From an uncultured Bacteroidales bacterium (GTDB taxonomy: Bacteria; Bacteroidota; Bacteroidia; Bacteroidales; Marinilabiliaceae), in contig CAKUYZ010000103.1 in NCBI GenBank assembly GCA_934717675.1, positions 1 through 5,946 on the forward strand: DNA of 5,946 bases. The letters are read 5' to 3'. Shown here piece after piece: positions 1-5,946 of this stretch. Numbering within the stretch: position 1 is the first letter of the stretch; each line of letters opens with the position of its first letter. Below the pieces are notes generated by a model. That model saw nothing but the letters and a program-made list of their open reading frames with translations. It was not told the DNA's origin and did not search any database. The translations under genes and the position numbers were made by a program.

Positions 1-819
1 GCCTGTTGGCTCGTCACCCTCGTCATCGTCTTCACACTGCGATTCGTGCGAGTGTGGCCTCCCGCGGCGTTGGGCTTCGCGCCTGGCCTCGGCTTCGGCC
101 TCCGGGCTCAACTTGACGCTTACGCGCAGCTGCCCGTCGCGTCCCTGCTTCACGCGGAGCCAAAACATCTGCTCCCAGAGCATCGAAAACTCGTCAATGA
201 ATTTGTGGACAATGGTGAAGTTGGTGGTTATGACCAAGTTTTCCTGGTTATGCATCTTGGCCGTGTATGTCCAGTTGTAGCTACCCGTAAACGCTATGCG
301 GTTGTCTATGATACCGAACTTATTGTGCATATGATAGCGCGAGTTGTCCACTTTCACCTCAATGCCGCAGCGAGCCAACTCTTTTATCTGGGAGCCTGTG
401 TCGCGCATCTTATTATTGTCCGTGATGATGCGGATCTTTATCCCGCGCTCGTGCAGGGCTTTCAGGCAGCCGGAGAGGACATCGTCCGATATGGTGAAGA
501 CGCACAGGTCTACCGACTTCTTGGCCTGCGACATGTAAAACGCCAAGTTTTCAGGAATGTCTTGGCCTGGGCTGAAGAGCACCTCGTGGAGGCGGAATGA
601 GTATTTCTCAATCTGCTCAAACGTGGTCTCCAACCATCGTATGGCGCGCAGCCCGTCGCCCCCCACGCCAAGCCTCTTGGCCTCGGTGAAGATGCGGCTC
701 TTGAGCTCGCCGCGTTGCGCGCGATCCAGCGCGTTGAGTTTCTCCACAACACCTTGCGGCAACGAGACGTGCCGGTCAAGATGGAAAATATCTGTGAAAT
801 ATTCAATTATGTCTTCCAT
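1..819 (-). CDS. Single-HKD phospholipase D-like nuclease, C-terminus cut by window edge
   Basis: The reading frame is open from the ATG at 819-817 to base 1, giving 273 visible residues. Residues 1-75 form a charged, probably helical N-terminal region I do not recognise. Residues about 76-215 are a PLD-superfamily domain. The catalytic HxKx4D motif is H165, K167, D172, followed by TGSYNWT (178-184), where N182 sits in the usual GSxNW position. The segment ITDNNKMRDTGSQI (132-145) strongly resembles the region before the active site in the Zucchini/MitoPLD (PLD6) and bacterial Nuc branch. Only one HKD is visible, so the active enzyme would be a homodimer, as known for Nuc and PLD6. There is no signal peptide or membrane segment, so it is probably cytoplasmic. 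From about residue 238 the tail is rich in Glu, Ala and Arg and ends in an acidic stretch, suggesting the C-terminus is near. The likely role is cleavage of nucleic-acid phosphodiesters; the substrate is unknown and lipid hydrolysis is less likely. It lies 28 bases after the metallophosphoesterase and probably shares its transcript. Confidence 0.88.
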   Translation of the reverse strand, partial: MEDIIEYFTDIFHLDRHVSLPQGVVEKLNALDRAQRGELKSRIFTEAKRLGVGGDGLRAIRWLETTFEQIEKYSFRLHEVLFSPGQDIPENLAFYMSQAKKSVDLCVFTISDDVLSGCLKALHERGIKIRIITDNNKMRDTGSQIKELARCGIEVKVDNSRYHMHNKFGIIDNRIAFTGSYNWTYTAKMHNQENLVITTNFTIVHKFIDEFSMLWEQMFWLRVKQGRDGQLRVSVKLSPEAEAEARREAQRRGRPHSHESQCEDDDEGDEPTG

Positions 820-847
820 TGCCGTGTGGATTAATTGGTTTGTCGGG

Positions 848-1414
848 TCAATTGCCGGACAGTTCGAGAATTTGCATGTCCTTGACATCCGTGCCGTCGA
901 TGGCGAATTTCAGAGCCGTCCGCACGGCGTGGATGCCGTAGTGGCCGCAGGCCCCGGGGTTGAGGTGCAGGCAGGCGTATTTCTTGTCATATATGACGCG
1001 GAGGATGTGGCTATGGCCGGCCACCATCAGCCTGGGCGGGCGCTCCCTCATCTGAGCCAAGACCTTGGGCGAATATCGGCCAGGATATCCGCCAATGTGC
1101 GTCATCAAGACGCTCACGCCCTCCACATCGAAGCGAGACATCCCCAGCCGCGCCTCTTCGGCCGCGCGCGCCGAGGCGGAAGGGTCGTCAGCGTCAAACA
1201 CAAAGCGCGGCCTCGGATCCACTGCCTGGCGCACGTCGACGCCGTCAGCGTTGCCCCACACGGCGCGCAACGGCTTGAAGCCGCGCAAGGCCTCGAGCAC
1301 GTCCAGCGAGCCTATGTCTCCCGCATGCCACACCTCGTCCACGTCCGCCAAAAGCTCAAACAGGCGCGGGTCGAGGTATCCGTGCGTGTCAGAAATAAGT
1401 CCTATGCGTCTCAT
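848..1414 (-). CDS. YfcE/MJ0936-type metallophosphoesterase
   Basis: This 188-residue protein belongs to the calcineurin-like phosphoesterases. All metal-binding motifs are present in order: DTH (D9, H11), GD (D33), GN (N55), TH (H106) and GHSH (H134, H136), then NPG (152-154), typical of the YfcE/MJ0936 family. The family binds two metal ions and hydrolyses phosphodiesters; the physiological substrate is usually unknown. THIGGYPGRYSP (105-116) is characteristic of Bacteroidales members. The frame is open upstream to an ATG at 1483, but I chose 1414 because the family starts directly with the first strand (here RRIGLISDTHG), and the 23 extra residues look like translated promoter. A loop at about 68-95, rich in Ala, Asp and Glu, seems longer than usual between the GN and TH motifs; the catalytic residues are unaffected. 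The TGA at 850-848 lies 28 bases before the nuclease start, so the two genes are likely one operon. It is cytoplasmic, with no signal peptide. Confidence 0.93.
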   Translation of the reverse strand: MRRIGLISDTHGYLDPRLFELLADVDEVWHAGDIGSLDVLEALRGFKPLRAVWGNADGVDVRQAVDPRPRFVFDADDPSASARAAEEARLGMSRFDVEGVSVLMTHIGGYPGRYSPKVLAQMRERPPRLMVAGHSHILRVIYDKKYACLHLNPGACGHYGIHAVRTALKFAIDGTDVKDMQILELSGN

Positions 1415-1535
1415 ACGTTCATAAAGATAACGCAAAATTCTGGCAGTGGCAACGAGTCGGGAAAGGACATTTAAACAGAACATTCGAATCTTTCACAACA
1501 ATAAGGCGTATACTCGCGGAAATAACCAAAGAATC
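1415..1535. promoter_or_regulatory. Divergent intergenic region with promoters for the phosphoesterase and receptor genes
   Basis: These 121 bases separate two diverging starts (1414 minus, 1536 plus), so promoters for both directions should lie here. The region is more AT-rich than the flanking genes. I found no convincing -33/-7 pair for the receptor direction. A short dyad, AACATTCGAATCTT (1479-1492), with the 8-base palindrome ATTCGAAT at its centre, is the only notable symmetric element and could be a protein-binding site or chance. No Shine-Dalgarno sequence precedes either start, which is normal for Bacteroidota. Confidence 0.45.
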
Positions 1536-4079
1536 ATGCAACTTATATTCAGAACCTTGGCCGTGGCCACCATACTCTTTGCCGCGGCAAGCGGCGTCGT
1601 GGCGCAAACCTCGGCCAGGCAGGTGAGCGGCACAGTGACCTCAGACCTGGGGACTGCCGTGGCCGGAGCGCGCGTATGCGTGAAAGGCACAGGCAACTAT
1701 GTCACGTCAGACTCTAACGGAAAGTTCTCAATCAACGCACAAGAGGGCGACACGCTCGTCTTCTCCAACGACGGCTACGCCACCACCGAGATGACCGTGG
1801 GAGGCGATGACAAGATGGACGCGCAAATGGTGGTGGAGGATGTCTTCGCCTTGGATCTGGCGGACCTGATGAACACCGAGGTGCAATCATCCAGCTTCTT
1901 GACGCTCAAGGCCAAAGAGGCCCCCGGCTTCATCTTCAGCCTCGACATGGGGGAGCAGCGCGCGCAGCATAGCCTGATTGAGATTGCCAAGATGACCCTC
2001 CCTTCGTTCTCTGACGGCTCGCACCCCGACACCGAGACGTTCGGCGTCCGCGGAATGAAGATGGTGGACAACTCAAAGTCCATGGTCATGTATGACGGTC
2101 AAAACCTCAACATGAGGTCCAACATTGGCTACGGAATAGGCCTCTCTTCCATGCTCCTGGGAGATGTCAAGACCCTCGAGGTGAGCCTGGGCCCCAACGC
2201 CATTGTCCACGGCTCGGGAGCCATAAGTGGCTACGTGAACATGGTGCCAAAGAACGGATATGACAACGGCGGACTCAGCGTCGACGTGAGCAAGGAGTTT
2301 GAGCACGCCGCCGACAATCAAGCCTCGGCCGTCTCCCGCGCCGAGGTGTCTTACGGATTCGGCTCGCAGAGGCGCAACGCTTTCTTCTACGCCGGATGGT
2401 ATCACAGCGACGGATGGACTGCGGACAGCGCATTTCAGACAAAGAGATTGAACGCAGCACTAATTGGTCAGCACCCGTTTGGAGACACTCCCAAGGCCAA
2501 CTTCCGCCTCTCGGCCAACGCCAACCTTGACGACTGGAGCCTGAACGCCGGATATATGCAAAACTCACGGTCGTCCTTCTCTTCTGCCAAGGAGGCCACG
2601 CACCAGACGCTCTTCACGCGCCAGTTCAACGCCCGCCTCAAGTGGTCGCGCGACCTGAGTGACCACGAGCACCTGACGGTGGCCGTGAGCAACGAGCTGA
2701 CCGACCTCGGGCGTCACGCGGCGTCGCTGGCGGGCGGCTCGGAGAGCCACATTGAGGCCAAAGTGGTGGCCACCACAAAGAGATGGGACAACAATCAGCT
2801 GGCCGTGGGCGGACTGGCGGGTTGGCGCAAGTTCCGCGCCGGCGAGTTCTTCTTCGGCCACGACATTGACCCGGCCGAGAGTCCCGACGCCTCATATGAG
2901 CGCAACGCCGAAGACGGCAACTACTTCCAAATCATAGACCCGCAGACGGGCAAGAAACGCAACGACCCCGCCCACCTGTGGGCCAGCGCCATGACGCCAA
3001 ACGGCAAATGGAACGAGTTCGCAGTCTTCGCCGAGGACGTCTACAAGCTGGGAGACAACCTGGTCTTCGCCCTAGGGCTGCGCTTCGACTGCTTCAAAGT
3101 CAAGGCCTTTGACGACACGCAGAGCAACCTCTCGCCACGCGTGGCGGCATCATGGAGCATAGACGACGCCAACGTCCTCAAGGCCTCGTATCAGCAGGGT
3201 TTCCGCACCGCGGATTTCTTCAACATGGGGCAGACGTATTGGCAGAAGACACCGCAGGTGGAGCATGCACTGGAGGTTGGCGGAATGGCCAACGGCTTCA
3301 AGTTCGACGTCAAGCCCGAGAAGCTACACTCTTTTGAGGTGAACTACCACGGCGACTTCTTCGGCGGCAAGGTGCTGTCTGTAGACGTCAACGCCTTCTT
3401 CAACAGGTATAAAGACATGATTGACTTCACCACGCTATGCAACTGGAATTCCGACGATTACCTGGCGGATAAAGGCTATGTTGGCGACTACACGCCCACG
3501 GGCAAGGCCTACTTCACGGCCGAGCAACGCAAAGTGTTCATGCCCAACTTCCTGAGCAAGTCTTATTTGAAAAACCCAGGTCGCAAGAACTCCTTCTCGG
3601 CCTATGTGAACAGCTGTGAGGACATCGACATTGTCGGCGGCGAGGTCATAGCCACGGCCTCGCTCCCCTCCGCCACCAAGGTGACCGCGGCATATAGCGT
3701 GGCCAAGTCCACCACAAGCTCATATGCCGACAAAAGCCTGGCTCCGACCCATCAGCTCAAGGCCGGAGCCACACAGAATCTCTTCGCGGACAGGCTCATC
3801 ATATCCGCCCAGCTGCTCTGGGAGCCGGCTGTGGAGGACAATGACAAGAACCGCATGAACTATATGGACGTCTATTTCGACCCTCGCACCCTGCTAGACG
3901 CCAAAGTATCTTATGCCGTGGCCGACCACTTCCGCATCTACGTGAGCGCGAACAACCTGCTGGGCGAGGACCGGCCTTGCGTCACCTTCAAGCCCGACGC
4001 GGAGAACAACTATCCCGAACTCACCAACCTGGGCTGTGGCGAGCGCCGCTTCTGGGTTGGCGTGAGGGTGGATCTCTAG
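1536..4079 (+). CDS. TonB-dependent outer-membrane receptor, standalone (no SusD partner)
   Basis: This 847-residue protein imports a ligand across the outer membrane using TonB-ExbBD energy. Residues 1-23 are a signal peptide (R6, hydrophobic 7-22, likely cleavage near VVA-QTS). Residues about 29-90 are a carboxypeptidase-regulatory-like beta-sandwich (VSGTVTSDLGTAVAGA, then SDSNGKFSI and the GDTLVFSNDGY strand), typical of Bacteroidota receptors. The plug spans about 105-240, with EAPGFIFSL, FGVRGMKM, MVMYDGQNL, the LEVSLGPNAIVHGSGAISGYV segment (214-234) and NMVPKNG. The rest is a beta-barrel, with SPRVAASW (533-540) and YQQGFRTADFF (552-562) as typical receptor motifs. It ends FWVGVRVDL, so the last residue is Leu rather than the usual Phe or Trp. 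The frame is open upstream to 1446, but 1536 is chosen because it places the signal peptide at the N-terminus. The ligand is unknown: no SusD, haem, cobalamin or siderophore gene is adjacent. C635/C694 and C815/C834 could form disulfides in surface loops. An intrinsic terminator follows directly. Confidence 0.95.
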   Translation: MQLIFRTLAVATILFAAASGVVAQTSARQVSGTVTSDLGTAVAGARVCVKGTGNYVTSDSNGKFSINAQEGDTLVFSNDGYATTEMTVGGDDKMDAQMVVEDVFALDLADLMNTEVQSSSFLTLKAKEAPGFIFSLDMGEQRAQHSLIEIAKMTLPSFSDGSHPDTETFGVRGMKMVDNSKSMVMYDGQNLNMRSNIGYGIGLSSMLLGDVKTLEVSLGPNAIVHGSGAISGYVNMVPKNGYDNGGLSVDVSKEFEHAADNQASAVSRAEVSYGFGSQRRNAFFYAGWYHSDGWTADSAFQTKRLNAALIGQHPFGDTPKANFRLSANANLDDWSLNAGYMQNSRSSFSSAKEATHQTLFTRQFNARLKWSRDLSDHEHLTVAVSNELTDLGRHAASLAGGSESHIEAKVVATTKRWDNNQLAVGGLAGWRKFRAGEFFFGHDIDPAESPDASYERNAEDGNYFQIIDPQTGKKRNDPAHLWASAMTPNGKWNEFAVFAEDVYKLGDNLVFALGLRFDCFKVKAFDDTQSNLSPRVAASWSIDDANVLKASYQQGFRTADFFNMGQTYWQKTPQVEHALEVGGMANGFKFDVKPEKLHSFEVNYHGDFFGGKVLSVDVNAFFNRYKDMIDFTTLCNWNSDDYLADKGYVGDYTPTGKAYFTAEQRKVFMPNFLSKSYLKNPGRKNSFSAYVNSCEDIDIVGGEVIATASLPSATKVTAAYSVAKSTTSSYADKSLAPTHQLKAGATQNLFADRLIISAQLLWEPAVEDNDKNRMNYMDVYFDPRTLLDAKVSYAVADHFRIYVSANNLLGEDRPCVTFKPDAENNYPELTNLGCGERRFWVGVRVDL

Positions 4080-4100
4080 ATATTTAGCAAAAGGCTTGCG

Positions 4101-4138
4101 GCGTCGCCCACTCGGCTTACGAGTGGGCGACGCTTTTT
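4101..4138 (+). terminator. Rho-independent terminator of the receptor gene
   Basis: A perfect 14-bp GC-rich stem (4101-4114 pairs with 4120-4133; left arm GCGTCGCCCACTCG) closes a 5-base loop, GCTTA, and is followed by five T residues (4134-4138). It begins 21 bases after the receptor stop codon. The T-run lies only on the plus-strand side, so it acts on transcripts coming from the receptor. It should largely insulate the downstream helicase gene from receptor transcription. Confidence 0.95.
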
Positions 4139-4175
4139 ATAACCGCCTGCAAGACAGTGTCTCAACCAAAATGAC

Positions 4176-4183
4176 TACATTTG
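4176..4183 (+). promoter_or_regulatory. Candidate Bacteroidota -7 promoter box for the helicase gene
   Basis: TACATTTG is an exact match to the TAnnTTTG -7 consensus of the Bacteroidota primary sigma factor. It lies 45 bases before the chosen helicase start and downstream of the receptor terminator, where a new promoter is needed. The -33 element about 20 bases upstream is weak: there is no clear TTTG, only a TGTG/TGTC-like sequence near 4158-4161. Transcription would start near 4188-4190, leaving a leader of about 40 bases. An eight-base degenerate motif can occur by chance, so the call rests mainly on position. Confidence 0.45.
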
Positions 4184-4228
4184 CCAAGGAGGGTGTCATT
4201 CCGCCTTCACCACCATAGCCACGCAAAA

Positions 4229-5946
4229 ATGACTGAATGCCAATTTGGCGAGACGATGAGATACAGGCTCATCTACGTCTTCCGCATCAACGACAAGGCC
4301 CACAACGGCTGCCTGAAAATTGGAGAGGCCACGGCCGCGCCAGACACCCGCGCCACCACGCCGCCCGACGCCCCAGCGCTCAACGCCGCCGCCCACGACA
4401 GAATTCGCCAATACACCCAGACGGCAGGCGTGGCCTATGAGCTGCTCCACACGCGGCTGGCCATTGGGCACGGGGCTAACGGCGAAATGACATGCTTCAG
4501 TGACCGCGATGTCCACCGCGTGCTTGAGAACTCCGGCGTGACGAGGCACTGCTTCGACACGAGAAACAACGCCAACGAGTGGTTCGAAACCGACCTCCAG
4601 ACGGCCAGAAGAGCCATCGAGGCCACCGCAGAGGGCAGGCAAGCCCTGACGCCGGGAGAAGTGTCAGAGGGGAGAGACCCCATCATCTTCCGCCCAGAGC
4701 AGCGCAGGGCCATAGACCAGGCCAAGAGGCAGTTTCGGCACGGCAGCCGTATGCTCTGGAACGCCAAGATGCGCTTCGGGAAGACGCTCTCGGCCCTCCA
4801 GTTGGCCAAAGAGATGGATGCCAGGCGCACGCTCATCTTGACACACCGGCCCGTGGTGGATGGCGGGTGGTTTGAAGATTTCGGCAAGATTTTCTACGAC
4901 AGCGCCGACAAATGGCGATATGGCTCCAAAGCCCACGGCCATGACATTGGCGCGCTCATGGCCCACTCACAAGCCGACGGCCACGCCGTGTATTTCGCCT
5001 CAATGCAAGACTTGCGCGGCTCCGACAGCGTTGGCGGCAAGTTTGACAAGAACTCAGCCGTCTTCTCCGCCAAGTGGGATCTGATCATCGTGGACGAGGC
5101 GCACGAGGGCACGATGACGCAGCTTGGCCAGAGCGTCATTGAGGCCCTATGGAGACCCAAAGAGGGAGTCAAGCTCCTAGAGCTAAGCGGAACGCCATTC
5201 AACCTGCTGGAGAAAAACAATTATGCCGACAATGAGGTTTTCACGTGGGACTACATCGCCGAGCAGCGCGCCAAGCTCCAATGGGACACGCTACACCCCG
5301 GCGACCCCAACCCCTATGCCGACCTGCCGACCATGAACATCTTCACCTACGACCTCGGACGACTTATGTGCGAGTTTGTAGATGACGACGTGGCCTTCAA
5401 CTTCACGGAGTTCTTCCGCACTCGTCAGGCGGACGGCGAGCCGCGCTTCATCCATGAGGCGGACGTCCGCCGCTTCCTTGGCCTGCTGTGCGAGCCGGGG
5501 GACAGCCTCTACCCCTACTCCACGCCACACTTCCGCGACCTCTTCCGCCACACGCTGTGGGTGCTGCCGGGCGTGCGCGAGGCCCGCGCCATGGCCGCCA
5601 TGCTGCGAGGCCACGCCACGCTCCAGGCCTTCACCATTGTCAACGTGGCGGGCGATGGCGATGACGGGCAAGGGGCCAACGCCCTCGAGGCCGTGCGCCG
5701 CGCCATAGGCCCCGACCCCGACACCTCGCGCACCATAACGCTCTCTTGCGGCCGCCTCACCACGGGGGTCTCCGTGCCGGAGTGGACAGGCGTGTTCGTC
5801 ATTGCCGGCTCGGCGCAGACTGCGGCCTCGGCATATATGCAGACCATCTTCCGCGTCCAGACCCCGTTTCGCCGCGCGGGGCGGGTGAAAGACCAGTGCT
5901 ATGTCTTCGACTTCGCCCCCGACCGCACGCTCAAGATCATAGCCGA
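4229..5946 (+). CDS. GIY-YIG-like (T5orf172-type) domain fused to SF2 DEAH-box helicase, probable restriction/defence enzyme, cut by right edge
   Basis: The visible 572 residues show two modules. Residues about 11-130 resemble a GIY-YIG-like T5orf172/MUG113 domain: LIYVFRI (14-20) at the GIY position, LKIGEAT (29-35) at the YIG position, AHDRIRQYT (55-63) with candidate catalytic Arg58 or Arg60, DRDVHRVLENSG (92-103), and ANEWFE (115-120) with a candidate metal-binding Glu. Residues about 150-572 are an SF2 helicase/translocase: FRPEQRRAI (154-162, Q-motif-like), Walker A variant AKMRFGKT (179-186), RTLILTHRP (200-208), DEAH (289-292), SGTP (320-323), a second RecA-like domain from about HTLWVLPGVREA (441-452), motif V TTGVSVPEW (511-519) and motif VI QTIFRVQTPFR (538-548). 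The protein would use ATP to translocate on DNA and may cleave it through the N-terminal domain. The start is uncertain: ATG 4229 is preferred for its A-rich upstream sequence, but ATG 4256 (M10), directly before the domain, is also possible. The remaining C-terminus and any methylase lie beyond the window. The alternative is a helicase with a non-catalytic GIY-YIG fold. Confidence 0.88.
   Translation, partial: MTECQFGETMRYRLIYVFRINDKAHNGCLKIGEATAAPDTRATTPPDAPALNAAAHDRIRQYTQTAGVAYELLHTRLAIGHGANGEMTCFSDRDVHRVLENSGVTRHCFDTRNNANEWFETDLQTARRAIEATAEGRQALTPGEVSEGRDPIIFRPEQRRAIDQAKRQFRHGSRMLWNAKMRFGKTLSALQLAKEMDARRTLILTHRPVVDGGWFEDFGKIFYDSADKWRYGSKAHGHDIGALMAHSQADGHAVYFASMQDLRGSDSVGGKFDKNSAVFSAKWDLIIVDEAHEGTMTQLGQSVIEALWRPKEGVKLLELSGTPFNLLEKNNYADNEVFTWDYIAEQRAKLQWDTLHPGDPNPYADLPTMNIFTYDLGRLMCEFVDDDVAFNFTEFFRTRQADGEPRFIHEADVRRFLGLLCEPGDSLYPYSTPHFRDLFRHTLWVLPGVREARAMAAMLRGHATLQAFTIVNVAGDGDDGQGANALEAVRRAIGPDPDTSRTITLSCGRLTTGVSVPEWTGVFVIAGSAQTAASAYMQTIFRVQTPFRRAGRVKDQCYVFDFAPDRTLKIIA

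Noticed and set aside
46..600. A 184-codon plus-strand open frame opposite the PLD nuclease
   Set aside because: The opposite strand carries a clear HKD nuclease, and the antisense translation resembles no family I know.
1422..1452. A possible minus-strand promoter: TATCTTTA (1429-1422) with a TTG (1452-1450) 20 bases upstream
   Set aside because: The -7 box lacks the final G of TAnnTTTG, and it would start transcription only about three bases before the ATG at 1414. It is too weak to list as a feature.
557..1474. A 305-codon plus-strand open frame spanning both minus-strand genes
   Set aside because: It lies antisense to two genes with intact catalytic motifs, starts with TTG, crosses the intergenic regions, and its translation has no recognisable domain. 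Long antisense frames are expected in GC-rich DNA.
1415..1483. A 23-residue N-terminal extension of the metallophosphoesterase from ATG 1483
   Set aside because: The family begins directly at the first beta-strand, and the extension overlaps the divergent promoter region.
1446..1535. A 30-residue N-terminal extension of the receptor from ATG 1446
   Set aside because: It would bury the signal peptide behind a hydrophilic stretch, and it overlaps the extended frame of the divergent gene.
4187..4200. AGGAGG near in-frame GTG 4193 or an ATT at 4198 as an alternative helicase start
   Set aside because: AGGAGG directly abuts the GTG, leaving no usable spacing. ATT is out of frame with the helicase, and Bacteroidota rarely rely on Shine-Dalgarno pairing.
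4171..4218. A 15-codon ATG frame (MTTFAKEGVIPPSPP) before the helicase, a possible leader peptide
   Set aside because: Its start codon lies upstream of the candidate -7 box, so a transcript from that promoter would not contain it. There is no attenuator-like structure between it and the helicase.
4196..4966. Several minus-strand open frames of 100-150 codons opposite the helicase
   Set aside because: They overlap the region encoding the GIY-YIG-like domain and the first helicase motifs, and show no recognisable domain of their own.

Overview
The window looks like a GC-rich chromosomal segment of a Bacteroidales bacterium (phylum Bacteroidota). The evidence is an outer-membrane TonB-dependent receptor that opens with a carboxypeptidase-regulatory-like domain, a metallophosphoesterase whose signature segments read like the Bacteroidales version of that family, frequent ATA isoleucine codons despite the high GC, starts without a clear Shine-Dalgarno sequence, and a TAnnTTTG-type -7 promoter box. 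The genus cannot be settled from the sequence alone.

Layout. Positions 1-1414 hold two minus-strand genes, 28 bases apart and so probably one transcript: a YfcE/MJ0936-type metallophosphoesterase (848-1414), then a single-HKD phospholipase-D-superfamily nuclease (start at 819, C-terminus cut by the left edge). A 121-base divergent spacer (1415-1535) separates them from a plus-strand standalone TonB-dependent receptor (1536-4079). That gene ends in a textbook intrinsic terminator with a perfect 14-bp stem (4101-4138). After a promoter-like sequence, a second plus-strand gene starts at about 4229 and runs off the right edge. It encodes a GIY-YIG-like (T5orf172-type) N-terminal domain joined to an SF2 DEAH-box helicase/translocase, a layout expected of a restriction or DNA-defence enzyme.

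How the genes relate. The left pair is probably co-transcribed, but nothing shows a shared pathway. The receptor has no SusD partner or ligand-processing gene beside it and is insulated by its own terminator. The helicase is therefore probably an independent unit, possibly the first gene of a defence or restriction-modification operon continuing to the right. It is the strongest candidate for an under-described system, followed by the Zucchini/MitoPLD-like nuclease. No RNA genes, insertion sequences, CRISPR arrays or long repeats were seen. By eye, codon use and GC are similar across all four genes, so composition gives no sign of recent transfer.
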